A program made the translations under genes and the position numbers. From NCBI RefSeq assembly GCF_050410795.1, contig NZ_CP191258.1, positions 2,604,001 to 2,668,000 of the forward strand: DNA of 64,000 nucleotides, given 5' to 3'. This stretch comes from Fontivita pretiosa. GTDB lineage: Bacteria; Planctomycetota; Phycisphaerae; Tepidisphaerales; Tepidisphaeraceae. Below, piece by piece: positions 16,446-25,271 of the stretch; positions within the stretch are counted from its first letter, which is position 1; every line of letters starts with the position of its first letter. The notes beneath the pieces were generated by a model. It searched no databases. It had not been told where the DNA came from and saw only the letters and a program-made list of their open reading frames with translations.

Positions 16446-17591
16446 TCACCGATCGAATGAACGCAGCCGCCCCTGCCCCTGACGGGCAGGCTCATGTGCC
16501 ACCGGCGGCCTGTCCGCCGATGGCGCAAAGGTTGTATCGTACGGCAGGGCAGGCGATCCTGCCCCCGACGCGGGCCTGGCCGAAAGCACCGAATCCCGGC
16601 CCTGGTTGGGAATCACCACCAGAAACGACGGATCCGGCTGCGACACGCCGTTGATCATGCGCGTATGGACCAGGCCATTGATGGCGTGGGTGGGATACTG
16701 CTGGATCGTGGCCCGCATGGACGGATCGACGATCTCGACCCTGGGTTCCAGCACCTCGATGTTCTGCTTGCCCGCCAGCGCCGCCGCCGCCCGCGCGAAC
16801 TCCCGCGGCAGCCCCGCCGACAGAACCATCATCGCACGATCCGGATCCTGCGTGCGAGCCGAGCCTTTCTCCTGCGCCTTGACCGCGTGCATCGGCCAGG
16901 CCCCGATGCACACCGAGCTGACCGTCGGTCCGTGGTAGTAGTACGCCTCCACTCCCTGCGCCCGCGCCTCGCGAACCGCATCGACCGCCGCCTGCTTGCG
17001 ATCCGGGCTGTCCTTGTACGCCGCAATCTGAAGCGACCAGTACCCCTTGGCGTTGGCCAGGTTCCACTCCGGCGGCGCCTGCGGGTCCGGCGCCGCCAGC
17101 TCCACGAACAACGCCTCGCGGAACGGACGATTGCCCATCGGATCGGTCATCAGGTCGATCCGTCGCCGATCCGTCTGGGCACGCTGTGTCTCCCCGGGTT
17201 GCTCCGGATCATTGATCGCCTTGTAATAACCGTAATACAGCAGACTTTGCCCGTTCTCATGCACGACATACCAGTCGGGCATTCCGGTGCTGGCGATCAG
17301 CTCATTCTTGACGCGATTGGCCCGCTCCACGTGCATCGGTCCCTCGATCCGACCGCAGTAGATCGTGTACTGCGCTCCTTTGGGCGGGGCCGGCGCGTCG
17401 TTGACAGCGCCCTGTGCATGATACTTTGCCCCCGACGGTTGCGCCGGGGAAGTTCGCGGCGGCTGCTGGGGCTGCACCCTGGGCAGCGCCTGCGGCTGCA
17501 CCCGCGGCGCAGCCTGGGGCTTGCTGGTATCCGAGGAGCAGGAACTCAAACCCAGAATCAGGCCGAGGATCAGGATGCGCGATTTCAGCAT
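16446..17591 (-). CDS. Lipoprotein with SPOR-like repeats
   Basis: 381 residues. The N-terminus MLKSRILILGLILGLSSC is a signal peptide with a lipobox (LSSC), so a lipoprotein is predicted. A Pro/Gln-rich linker follows (repeats of PRVQPQ), then two similar SPOR-like segments: QYTIYCGRIEGPMHVERANRVK...YYGYY and YWSLQIAAYKDSPDRKQAAVDAVREARAQG...AYYYHG. SPOR domains bind denuded peptidoglycan, so an envelope or division role is possible; the match is by pattern only. The ATG at 17591 has GGAG 8 nt upstream. It lies between rph and rdgB on the same strand. Confidence 0.75.
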   Translation of the reverse strand: MLKSRILILGLILGLSSCSSDTSKPQAAPRVQPQALPRVQPQQPPRTSPAQPSGAKYHAQGAVNDAPAPPKGAQYTIYCGRIEGPMHVERANRVKNELIASTGMPDWYVVHENGQSLLYYGYYKAINDPEQPGETQRAQTDRRRIDLMTDPMGNRPFREALFVELAAPDPQAPPEWNLANAKGYWSLQIAAYKDSPDRKQAAVDAVREARAQGVEAYYYHGPTVSSVCIGAWPMHAVKAQEKGSARTQDPDRAMMVLSAGLPREFARAAAALAGKQNIEVLEPRVEIVDPSMRATIQQYPTHAINGLVHTRMINGVSQPDPSFLVVIPNQGRDSVLSARPASGAGSPALPYDTTFAPSADRPPVAHEPARQGQGRLRSFDR

Positions 17592-17737
17592 CGTCAAAAC
17601 TCCAATCCAGTTCCGCAGAACCGCTGGCGTCGCGATTCTAGCCGACTGCCTGCACTCCTGCCCAATTCATTCCTAGCCACAAACCCCGGTTCCCCGGCTG
17701 CGGATCCACAAACCGACCCACGGACAGGTGTGCATGG

Positions 17738-18517
17738 CTACGAGCGCGCGGCGCGAATTCTGTCCATGAGCTGCTGGCAGCCCGTGATCGCAAGCTCTGT
17801 CATCGCCTGCATCTGCGACCGATCGAACCCCCCGCCGTTCTCGGCCGACCCCTGAATCTCCACGAACTTCCCGCCGGCGGTGTAGGCGATGTTCATGTCC
17901 ACCTGGGCCCGACAGTCGTCGGCGTAGTCAAGGTCCAGACGGATCTCTCCATCGACGATCCCCACGCTTACCGCCGCCAGCTCATCCACCAGCGCATGGC
18001 CGGGATCATAGTACTTCGGATCGAAGCGTGCGGGGATGGGACGATCCGGCGCCGGCGCTGTGGGCGGCGGAGCAATCTCGGCGGGAAGCTTGCCCAGCGC
18101 ATCGGCCAGCGCCACGTACGCCGCGCAGATCGCCGCCGTGCGCGTGCCGCCGTCGGCCTGAAGAACATGACAGTCCAGGTGGATCGTGTTGGGCCCGATT
18201 TTCGACAGGTCCACGATCGCGCGGATCGTCCGCCCGATGATTCGCTGAATCTCCGTGCCGCGGGAATCGGTATGCCCGATGCGCGGCCAGTCCTTACGCT
18301 GCGGGGTCGAGCCGGGCAACATCACGTAATCCGCCGTCACCCACCCGCCGGGACGATCGTCCGGAAACCAGGGCGGCACCTCGGGCGTGATCGACGCCAT
18401 GCACAGCACGATCGTGCGTCCCTGCTGCCAAAGCACCGACCCCGCCGGCGCCTGCGTGAACTGCCGTGTGATTTTCACCTCACGAAGCTGATCGTTGGCC
18501 CGTCCATCCGCTCGCAT
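17738..18517 (-). CDS. rph: Ribonuclease PH
   Basis: A phosphate-dependent 3'-5' exoribonuclease that trims tRNA 3' ends. The N-terminal signature MRADGRANDQLREVKITRQF, followed by GSVLWQQGRTIVLC and the phosphate-binding GGTRTAAI (from residue 123), and later DLDYADD, are diagnostic. At 259 residues it is about 20 longer than usual because of a Pro/Ala-rich insertion (about residues 149-176) between LGKLPAEI and LVDELAAVSVG. ATG 18517 faces the aldo/keto reductase ATG at 18542 with only 24 bp between them, and has no Shine-Dalgarno sequence. A symmetric -10 palindrome lies between. The upstream-open frame is not part of the gene. Confidence 0.95.
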   Translation of the reverse strand: MRADGRANDQLREVKITRQFTQAPAGSVLWQQGRTIVLCMASITPEVPPWFPDDRPGGWVTADYVMLPGSTPQRKDWPRIGHTDSRGTEIQRIIGRTIRAIVDLSKIGPNTIHLDCHVLQADGGTRTAAICAAYVALADALGKLPAEIAPPPTAPAPDRPIPARFDPKYYDPGHALVDELAAVSVGIVDGEIRLDLDYADDCRAQVDMNIAYTAGGKFVEIQGSAENGGGFDRSQMQAMTELAITGCQQLMDRIRAARS

Positions 18518-18524
18518 GCCCGCC

Positions 18525-18534
18525 AGTATATACT
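18525..18534. promoter_or_regulatory. Palindromic dual -10 element between rph and aldo/keto reductase
   Basis: AGTATATACT is a perfect palindrome that contains TATACT on both strands. Each TATACT ends 7 nt before a start codon (ATG 18517 minus, ATG 18542 plus). Both genes would then be leaderless and would share or compete for one site. No clear -35 boxes are seen in the flanking coding DNA. Confidence 0.45.
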
Positions 18535-18541
18535 CCGCTTC

Positions 18542-19483
18542 ATGACGACCAACCCTCCGATTCGCTTCCAACCCCGCCGGCCGCTGGGACGAACGGGCTT
18601 TGTGGCCACCATTCTTGGCATCGGCGACCTCGCCGATCGCAAGATCCCCATCGAGCAATGTGTCGCCACCGCACGACGCGCCATCGACGCCGGCCTGAAC
18701 CTCATCGACACCGCCCCCAACTACGAGGACGGATACTCCGAGCAGATTGTCGGCCAGGCCGTCAGGGGCGTGCGCGACCGCATGTTCGTGATCTCCAAGA
18801 TCGACCACTTCCACGAGCCGATCACGCCACAGGTCCAGGCAAGCCTGGCGCGAATGCGGCTCGATTACGTCGATGCTTTCGTCTTTCATGGACTGTCCAC
18901 ACTGGACGACTGGCGGAGGGTCGCCGGCCCCGGAGGGGGAATGGAGCAGCTCGACAACTGCGTCCGGGCCGGCATGGTCCGCTTCCGCGGGGTCTCCAGC
19001 CACGACCCGGACACGCTTGTCGCCGCCCTGCAATCGGGGCTGTGTGACCTGGTCATGTTCCCCGTCGGACCCTACGTGCATCCACGATACGTCGATGAGA
19101 TTCTGCCTCTGGCCAGAAAGCTCAACGTGGGCACGGTCTGCTTCAAGACCTTCGGCGCCGGCAAGCTCCTGGGCGACACCACCGGCTACAACCAGCCCCT
19201 CCAGCAGCGACCGCGCGGCAAAGTCAGCTCCGGCGGCGCAACATCGCCCGACGCGCCGCAGCTTCCCCATCTGACCGTCAGCCAGTGCCTGCACTACACC
19301 CTGAGCTGCGATCCGGATGTGGCTCTGCTGGGGATGAGTTTCCCCAACGAACAGGACGCCGCCTTCGAGGCCGCGCGCTCCTTCACGCCACTGTCACCCG
19401 AACAGATGCACGACATCCGCCGCCGCGCCGTCGAAGCCATCGCCAACAAGGGGCGCGTCTGGTGGAATCCGGGCGGAATCTAG
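18542..19483 (+). CDS. Aldo/keto reductase
   Basis: 313 residues; NAD(P)H-dependent reduction of an unknown carbonyl compound, TIM-barrel fold. The catalytic tetrad is visible: D56 and Y61 (NLIDTAPNYEDG), K86 (MFVISKIDHF) and H116 (AFVFHGLS). The N-terminus RPLGRTGFVATILGIGDL is typical. The C-terminal cofactor segment is divergent (VALLGMSFPNEQDAAFEAARSF). A Gly/Pro-rich insertion near residues 220-240 is unusual. ATG 18542 has no Shine-Dalgarno sequence and lies 7 nt after TATACT. It is convergent with the TRAP permease gene, only 2 nt away. Confidence 0.88.
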   Translation: MTTNPPIRFQPRRPLGRTGFVATILGIGDLADRKIPIEQCVATARRAIDAGLNLIDTAPNYEDGYSEQIVGQAVRGVRDRMFVISKIDHFHEPITPQVQASLARMRLDYVDAFVFHGLSTLDDWRRVAGPGGGMEQLDNCVRAGMVRFRGVSSHDPDTLVAALQSGLCDLVMFPVGPYVHPRYVDEILPLARKLNVGTVCFKTFGAGKLLGDTTGYNQPLQQRPRGKVSSGGATSPDAPQLPHLTVSQCLHYTLSCDPDVALLGMSFPNEQDAAFEAARSFTPLSPEQMHDIRRRAVEAIANKGRVWWNPGGI

Positions 19484-19485
19484 CT

Positions 19486-21522
19486 TCAATACCCCAGCCA
19501 TCTCGGCAGGGTCGTGGTCAGCGGCGGAACGTACGTGATCAACAGCACACCGATCAACTGGAGGATCAGGATCGGCACGATCGACCGCGCCACCTCCATC
19601 AGCGGCTTGTTGAAACGGTACGACGAGAGGAAAAGGTTCATCCCCACCGGCGGAGTAAGAAAGCCCAGTTCCAGGTTGGCCAGGAAGATCACGCCCAGGT
19701 GCAGCGGATCGATGTTGAACTCGAAGGCGATCGGGATCAGCAGCGGCACGACCACCACGATGGCGGAGTAGACGTCCATCAGGCAGCCGACGATCAGCAG
19801 GAACAGATTCAGCAGCAGCAGGAACATCAGCGGCGACTTGACGGATGCGGTAACCCACTCGACGGCGCGATCCGGAACCCTCGCGTCGATGAGATAATTG
19901 GTCAGCCCCTGTGCCACGCCCAGGATCAGAAGCACGCCGCCGATGACCAGCCCGCATTCGATGAACACGCGTGGCAGGTCGCGCACGATCCGCAGGTCGC
20001 GCCAGACGATGAACTGGGTGAAGAAGGCGTAGGCCGCGGTGATCGCCGCCGCCTCGACCGGCGTCGCGAACCCGCCGAACAGGCTTGCCAGCGCCACCAC
20101 CGGCACGAGCAGTTCCCACTTGGCGGTCCAGACGGCGCCACTCGCCCGGCTGATGCTGAACGCGCGTGCGTCGCCGCGGTCCTGCCGCTTTGGCCCCATC
20201 CACACGCCCAGTGCCGCGGTCATCACCGTCAGCACGATCCCCGGCACGATGGCCGCCAGAAAAATGCCCTCGATGGTCACGCTCGCCCCGCCGGCGGCGA
20301 GCTGCGGGTTGGATCGCAACGAGTGCTGCGCGATGATCGAATAGAGAATCAGCGGCAGGCAGGGCGGGAAGAGCATGCCCAGCGCGCCCGAGCCCGTGAG
20401 CAGTCCCAGCGCTGCTCGCTCCGAGTATCGCGCCGCCAGCAGGATCGGCATCAGCAGCCCGCCCAGCGCCAGGATCGTCACCCCCGATGCTCCCGTGAAC
20501 GAGGTGAAAAACGCACACACCACCACGGTCACGATCGCCGGCCCGCCGCGGATGTTGCTCAGCAGCGTCTCGAACACGCCCACCAGCCGCCTGGACGCCC
20601 CGCCCTCGGCCAGGATGTACCCCGCCAGCGTGAACAGCGGGATCGTCGGCAGCGTCGGGTTGACCACCAGGCTGTAATGGGCGATGGGAATGGCGGCGAT
20701 GGGGGATTGCTCCCACCAGAAGAAGATCAATGCAAAACCCCCGAGCGTCGCGAAGATCGGGGTCCCGAAAACCGTCGCGATCAGCAGCGCCGCCATGGCC
20801 GCGTACGCCAGAGAATCCGGCGGCTGCTCGATCGCGGCGCCGGCGATGAACAGCCCCGCCGACAGCAGCAGCGCCACCGCCCGGCCGATCCATCCGTCGG
20901 CGGCATGCCACAGAATCCGAATGGCAATCAACCCGAAGCCGATCGGCAGGATGCACTCCACCCACCAGCGGGGCACGTCGTAGGCCAGCGTGTAGCCCGC
21001 TTCGCGCTCGGTAAGCAGGAACTGGTAACTGGCCAGCGCCAGCATCGCCGACACGACGGCGGCGACGGTGCCGGCGAAGATCCGCGCCACGCGTTGCGGC
21101 CAGCCCGCCGGCAACATCGTCGCCGTCGCCAGCGACAGCAGCCGGTTCTGTCTGGCTGCGATCGCCCCGCCCACCAGCCCGACGATCAGGCTGCCGTGCT
21201 GGATCATCGACCCCATCCCGGAGATCGCGAAACGGTTGATCAGGTCCAGCCCCTGAATCAGCCGTGGGTCCGACGGCGCCGGATTTCCCAGGTACCACCG
21301 CCAGAGGTTCGCCGCCAGACGCAAACAACTGCCCCAGATCGGCAGCAGGACCATCGCGATCAGCGTGAGGATGACCACGGCGTTTTCCAGTCGCACGGCC
21401 CATCGCGAAAACGCCGAAATCACCCGGCTGGGTGCCTGAATTGGCGGCGGGGGGCTGGCCGTGGAGGTCGGCGCGGCTTGCTCGTTCGCTTCATGCTGCA
21501 TCGGCTTGGCCTGTGAATCCAT
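19486..21522 (-). CDS. TRAP transporter fused permease (DctQ-DctM type)
   Basis: 678 residues, about 16 or more hydrophobic segments. The first roughly 190 residues resemble the small DctQ subunit (ENAVVILTLIAMVLLPIWG). The remainder is the large DctM subunit, with typical GASGVTILALGGLLMPILL, GSGALGMLFPPCLPLILYS and FLTPPVGMNLFLSSY blocks. TRAP systems use ion gradients and a periplasmic binding protein to import organic acids or sugar acids. No DctP-type binding protein is encoded nearby, so it must come from elsewhere. ATG 21522 is the longest start; ATG 21501 (MQHEANEQ) is an alternative. The substrate is unknown. Confidence 0.9.
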   Translation of the reverse strand: MDSQAKPMQHEANEQAAPTSTASPPPPIQAPSRVISAFSRWAVRLENAVVILTLIAMVLLPIWGSCLRLAANLWRWYLGNPAPSDPRLIQGLDLINRFAISGMGSMIQHGSLIVGLVGGAIAARQNRLLSLATATMLPAGWPQRVARIFAGTVAAVVSAMLALASYQFLLTEREAGYTLAYDVPRWWVECILPIGFGLIAIRILWHAADGWIGRAVALLLSAGLFIAGAAIEQPPDSLAYAAMAALLIATVFGTPIFATLGGFALIFFWWEQSPIAAIPIAHYSLVVNPTLPTIPLFTLAGYILAEGGASRRLVGVFETLLSNIRGGPAIVTVVVCAFFTSFTGASGVTILALGGLLMPILLAARYSERAALGLLTGSGALGMLFPPCLPLILYSIIAQHSLRSNPQLAAGGASVTIEGIFLAAIVPGIVLTVMTAALGVWMGPKRQDRGDARAFSISRASGAVWTAKWELLVPVVALASLFGGFATPVEAAAITAAYAFFTQFIVWRDLRIVRDLPRVFIECGLVIGGVLLILGVAQGLTNYLIDARVPDRAVEWVTASVKSPLMFLLLLNLFLLIVGCLMDVYSAIVVVVPLLIPIAFEFNIDPLHLGVIFLANLELGFLTPPVGMNLFLSSYRFNKPLMEVARSIVPILILQLIGVLLITYVPPLTTTLPRWLGY

Positions 21523-21712
21523 TCAGAGCCGGTCAAAGCATTACCGGGAGTTTGCTGCCCCGCATGGTACGACAGGGGCGTACGGCTGTGAAGGTCCCGG
21601 GCCGGTTGTGCTCCGAGCAAAGTCCGCCAAGTCTGGCGGTATTGCACGCTTCAAACAAATCCCCGGGGCATGCCCGTTGCTGTTCGACCGCAGCGCCGAT
21701 ACGCTGCGCGGT

Positions 21713-22900
21713 GTGGCGCTGATCCACTGGCTGCAACTGGCCCTGGCCGAGGGCATCGGCCCGATCCTCACGCGCCGGCTCATCGACGTGGCGCGAAGCG
21801 CCGAGCTTGCCTGCTCGGCATCGCCGGCGCTGCTGCGAAGCATCGATGGCATCGGGCAGGCCAAAGCATCGCAGATCCACCAGTCGCTGCGTCGCGCCGC
21901 CGACCAGGCGCCTCGTGAACTCGATCGCGCCCACCAGCTCGGCGTTTCGATCATCTGCCCGGATGATGAGCTGTATCCCACCCTGCTGCGCGACATTCCC
22001 GATCCCCCGGGCGTACTGTACGTCAAGGGATCTGTGGAGCCGCGCGACCTGAACGCGCTGGCGATTGTCGGCTCGCGGCGATGCAGCTATTACGGGCGCG
22101 AGCAGGCCGAGCGGTTCGGCGCCCTGCTGGCCGGCGCGGGGATCACCGTCGTCAGCGGCGGGGCGCGGGGGATCGATTCGGCGGCCCATCGCGGGGCAAT
22201 CTCGCACCCCCAGGGCCGGACCATCGCCGTTCTGGGCTGCGGCATCGACAGCATCTATCCCCCGGAAAACGCAAGCCTCTTCGAGCAGATCGCCGCTCGC
22301 GGCGCGATCCTCAGCGAGTATCCGATCGGCACGCCGCCCGCCGCCGAGAATTTTCCCCGGCGCAACCGGATCGTCAGCGGAATGTCCCGAGGCGTGCTGG
22401 TGATCGAGGCCGACGAACGCAGTGGAGCGCTGATCACGGCGCGGCAGGCGTGCGACGACCACGGGCGCCCGGTGTTCGCGCTGCCGGGACGCGTGGATAA
22501 CCGCATGGCGATCGGCCCGCACAGGCTGATTCGCGAAGGCGCAACGCTTGTCACGAACCTGGAGGAGATCATCGAGGGGCTGCATCCGTTGCCCCAGGGC
22601 GCGATCGAGCCGCTGCTGTTCGAGCCTCGCCAGACGAAGGATTCGGATGCGGTCACGGAGCCGGTTGAGCAGCGCCAATCAGCTCCGCACGCCGCCAACG
22701 CGACGGTGCAACTGAGCGATCAGCAGCGGACGGTGTTGTGCGGGATCGATGAGCAGCCCACGAACATCGACACGATCGTCCAGCGCACGAGCCTGCCCGT
22801 GCACCTGGTGCTTCAGGAGCTGACGTTTCTGAGCCTTAAGGGCGCCGTGCGCCGCGTGGATGGACAGACCTACGCGCGCCGGTCGCGCAGCGCCCCGTGA
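21713..22900 (+). CDS. dprA: DNA processing protein DprA/Smf
   Basis: Binds incoming single-stranded DNA and loads RecA during natural transformation. About 395 residues from a GTG at 21713. N-terminal helix-hairpin-helix-like region (LLRSIDGIGQAKASQIHQ), then the Rossmann core: LAIVGSRRCSYYGREQAERFG, TVVSGGARGIDSAAHRGAI, TIAVLGCGIDSIYPPEN, FPRRNRIVSGMS, ADERSGALITARQA and VFALPG. A C-terminal winged-helix segment follows (LSDQQRTVLCGIDEQPTNID). No ATG precedes the homologous region in frame, so the GTG is chosen with modest certainty. The 190-bp spacer from the TRAP gene holds a small hairpin (CCGCCA/TGGCGG, 21624-21639). The Nudix gene follows 12 nt later. Confidence 0.92.
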   Translation: MALIHWLQLALAEGIGPILTRRLIDVARSAELACSASPALLRSIDGIGQAKASQIHQSLRRAADQAPRELDRAHQLGVSIICPDDELYPTLLRDIPDPPGVLYVKGSVEPRDLNALAIVGSRRCSYYGREQAERFGALLAGAGITVVSGGARGIDSAAHRGAISHPQGRTIAVLGCGIDSIYPPENASLFEQIAARGAILSEYPIGTPPAAENFPRRNRIVSGMSRGVLVIEADERSGALITARQACDDHGRPVFALPGRVDNRMAIGPHRLIREGATLVTNLEEIIEGLHPLPQGAIEPLLFEPRQTKDSDAVTEPVEQRQSAPHAANATVQLSDQQRTVLCGIDEQPTNIDTIVQRTSLPVHLVLQELTFLSLKGAVRRVDGQTYARRSRSAP

Positions 22901-22912
22901 ACGCCTGTGCCT

Positions 22913-23380
22913 ATGAACGTTCGCCACGACATGGTCAGTGTGTTCGTTATCCGCCCCGACGAAAGCGGCGGCTCGCACGAGTTTCTGCAACTGCATCGGG
23001 CGGCGGGGGATTATTTGGGCGGGACGTGGCAACTGGTTCGCGGCGGGGTCGAGCCGCACGAGAGCTACGTCGCCGCCGCCTTGCGCGAGCTGCGCGAGGA
23101 GGCGGGCCTCTCGCCGCGGGAGCTTTATCGGCTGGGCAGTGTCGAGTCGTTCTACACGGACGTGGACGACACGCTGTGGCACGCGGTGCCGTTCTGCGCG
23201 GTGGTGGATCGCGATGCGCCGGTCGTGCTCAACGCCGAACACGACGCGTTCCGCTGGGTGCCGCGCCGGCAGATCGAATCGCTGCTGATGTGGCCCAGCG
23301 AGCGGCAACTGCTGGCCGACCTGTTGCACCACGTCCTGGCCCCCGCCCCCGCCCGGGCGCATCTTCAGGTGCGACTGTGA
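22913..23380 (+). CDS. Nudix hydrolase
   Basis: 155 residues. The Nudix box G-x5-E-x7-REUxEExGU is complete: GGVEPHESYVAAALRELREE plus AGL (residues 44-66). The enzyme hydrolyses a nucleoside diphosphate linked to some other moiety; the overall pattern (LQLHRAAGDYLGGTWQLVRGG, SFYTDVDDTLWHAVPFCAV) resembles dihydroneopterin-triphosphate or dATP-type pyrophosphatases, but the substrate is unproven. ATG 22913 is preferred; a GTG at 22907 is also possible. It closely follows dprA. Its TGA directly abuts the 23381-23434 hairpin, beyond which murA converges. Confidence 0.9.
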   Translation: MNVRHDMVSVFVIRPDESGGSHEFLQLHRAAGDYLGGTWQLVRGGVEPHESYVAAALRELREEAGLSPRELYRLGSVESFYTDVDDTLWHAVPFCAVVDRDAPVVLNAEHDAFRWVPRRQIESLLMWPSERQLLADLLHHVLAPAPARAHLQVRL

Positions 23381-23434
23381 AAAAGGGGTCGGGAGTCTTT
23401 GTTTTGCCATCGGAAAAGACTCCCGACCCCTTAT
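23381..23434. repeat. Stop-codon-linked hairpin, copy 2 (bidirectional terminator-like)
   Basis: AAGGGGTCGGGAGTCTTT (23383-23400) pairs perfectly with 23415-23432. The element fills the entire gap between the TGA of the Nudix gene (ending 23380) and the TGA of murA on the other strand (23435-23437). Its loop, read on the minus strand (CTTTTCCGATGGCAAAAC), is closely related to the loop of copy 3. Confidence 0.9.
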
Positions 23435-24733
23435 TCAGCGGATCCGTTCGATGTCGGCGCCGACGGCCTGGAGCTTCTGCTCGATCTTCTCGTATCCCCG
23501 GTCGATGTGATACACGCGATCGATCGTCGTCACGCCGCGCGCCACCAGCCCCGCCAGAACCAGAGCGGCACTGGCGCGCAGGTCCGAGGCCATGACATTG
23601 GCGCCCTGGAGCTGCTTAACACCCTGCACGACCGCGGTGGCGCCTTCCTTGCGGATGCGGGCGCCCATGCGGTTCAGTTCCCCCACGTGCAGAAAGCGGT
23701 CGGGGAAAATCCGCTCGGTGATCACGCTGATGCCGTCTCCCAGACACAGCAGCGCCATGAGCTGCGCCTGAAGGTCGGTGGGAAATCCCGGGTATGGCTG
23801 GGTGGTCATCTCCACCGGATTGATCCGCCGATCGCACGAGACGAAGACCGTTCCGTTCTCGCGGGCGATGCGCACGCCGACTTCTTCCAGCCGGTCGATC
23901 ACCGCCACCAGGTGATCCAGGTTGCAGTTTTTCAGTTCCAGCTCGCCGTTGGTGATGGCGGCGGCGATGATAAAGGTGCCGGCCTCGATCCGATCCGGGA
24001 TGATCCGATGCTCCACGCCGAGCAGTCGCTGCACGCCTTCGATGTGTATTTCCGGGGTTCCGTGGCCGCGGATTTTGGCGCCCATCTTGATCAGCATTTC
24101 AGCGCAATCGACGACTTCCGGCTCGCAGGCGGCGCCGACGAGGACGGTTTCGCCTTCAGCCAGCGAGGCGGCGCACATGACGTTGATCGTCCCCAGGACC
24201 GTGGGTCCCTGCGCGCCGCCCAGGTACATGCGACAGCCTTTGAGCCTGCCATGGACCTCGCCGACGATGTTGCCGTTTTCGGTGCGAAACTCCGCGCCGA
24301 GCTTCTGGAGGCCGCGGACGTGCAGATCGACCGGCCTGTCGCCGATCGCGCAGCCCCCGGGGATCGAGACCACCGCGCGTCCGCGTTTGGCCAGCAGCGG
24401 CCCCAGCACGCAGATGCTGGCGCGCATGGTTTTGACGATGTCGTAGCGGGCCTCGCAGCGCGACTGGTCCTGAACGGTGATATCCAGCGGGCCGTTGAGG
24501 CTGGGTCCGGCCACGACGCTTTCGGGCGCTTCGTGCCGGTAGACATGGCATCCCAGCTCCCCCAGCAGCTTGGACATCGAGTCAATATCGGTCAGCCGCG
24601 GCACGCCCCGAAGCGTGGTAGTGCCTTCGGCCATCAGCGCCGCGGCCATGATCGGCAAGGCGCTGTTTTTCGATCCGGAAATCTCGATTTTGCCCTTGAG
24701 ACGACTGCCGCCGCGAATGCGAAAGGAATCCAT
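23435..24733 (-). CDS. murA: UDP-N-acetylglucosamine 1-carboxyvinyltransferase (MurA)
   Basis: Catalyses the first committed step of peptidoglycan synthesis, moving enolpyruvate from PEP to UDP-GlcNAc. At 432 residues it is full length. Signatures: RIRGGSRLKGKIEISGSKNS at the N-terminus, RASICVLGPLLAKRGRA, the active-site Cys in SIPGGCAIGDRPVDLH (C128; Cys form, so fosfomycin could bind), and YPGFPTDLQAQ and ASDLRASAALVLAGL. The Shine-Dalgarno AAGGAAGGG lies just before the ATG at 24733. Its presence bears on planctomycete cell-wall biology, as many members keep mur genes. Confidence 0.97.
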   Translation of the reverse strand: MDSFRIRGGSRLKGKIEISGSKNSALPIMAAALMAEGTTTLRGVPRLTDIDSMSKLLGELGCHVYRHEAPESVVAGPSLNGPLDITVQDQSRCEARYDIVKTMRASICVLGPLLAKRGRAVVSIPGGCAIGDRPVDLHVRGLQKLGAEFRTENGNIVGEVHGRLKGCRMYLGGAQGPTVLGTINVMCAASLAEGETVLVGAACEPEVVDCAEMLIKMGAKIRGHGTPEIHIEGVQRLLGVEHRIIPDRIEAGTFIIAAAITNGELELKNCNLDHLVAVIDRLEEVGVRIARENGTVFVSCDRRINPVEMTTQPYPGFPTDLQAQLMALLCLGDGISVITERIFPDRFLHVGELNRMGARIRKEGATAVVQGVKQLQGANVMASDLRASAALVLAGLVARGVTTIDRVYHIDRGYEKIEQKLQAVGADIERIR

Positions 24734-25094
24734 ACCGCCCTTCCTTGGGCCCCAGGCCCGAAAGGTGTGGCCGGCTCAGTCGCGATTACAGAGGCGCGGC
24801 TGTGGCCACGACGCTTCGGTCTATCGGCCAGTCCTTCGACCGACGATCAAACAATGCTGCCGTGCGCGAACGCAGCGGATTATGGGTCAGTCAGTGGCCG
24901 CGTTCGGCACCGGGCCATTGTGGATGTGCCCGCGGTGGAATTCAAGGCTGTGGAATGCGGGCGCGGAAGATTTTGTCGGCTCATGGCAGCGCCGCGCGGG
25001 CGTGGCCAAGCGGAGCGGCAGCGGCCTGCGCTGGCCACCATGTCGTGTGCGGCGAGGCGGTGTGCTTCCCCCGCAAATTCCGCAGGTTTTCTAT

Positions 25095-25122
25095 TTGCTT
25101 TTCCTCCGGGCAATGCTACAGT
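25095..25122 (+). promoter_or_regulatory. Candidate promoter of the RRM protein gene
   Basis: TTGCTT (25095-25100), 16 nt, TACAGT (25117-25122). A start near 25129 would give a leader of about 165 nt, long as in many cold- or stress-regulated RNA-binding protein mRNAs. Match quality is moderate. Confidence 0.35.
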
Positions 25123-25244
25123 TTGGCTTGGTTGGGTTTGGACTGACAGCGGTCATGGTTACGGTTCGCGTTCGTGTGCGTCCGCATCACATCGTCTGTG
25201 TCGCCCTCTCATCCCTCTGGGCCGAGCGTAAGCCCCTTTCAGCT

Positions 25245-25271
25245 ACGACCCCGAAAGTAATGGTGGGTCGT
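25245..25271 (+). promoter_or_regulatory. Leader hairpin upstream of the RRM gene
   Basis: ACGACCC (25245-25251) pairs with GGGTCGT (25265-25271) around a 13-nt loop, ending 11 nt before the GGAG Shine-Dalgarno sequence. It could modulate ribosome access; this is an inference. Confidence 0.35.

Noticed and set aside
19285..21516. Plus-strand open frame of 743 codons across the TRAP permease
   Set aside because: Antisense of a clear membrane protein; composition dominated by Arg, Gln and His; no recognisable motif.
21461..21712. Upstream extension of the dprA frame to 21461
   Set aside because: It would overlap the divergent TRAP gene start and adds no DprA-like sequence; the homologous region begins near the GTG at 21713.
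23399..25231. Plus-strand frame of 610 codons across murA
   Set aside because: Antisense of murA, which has all its signature motifs including the active-site Cys.
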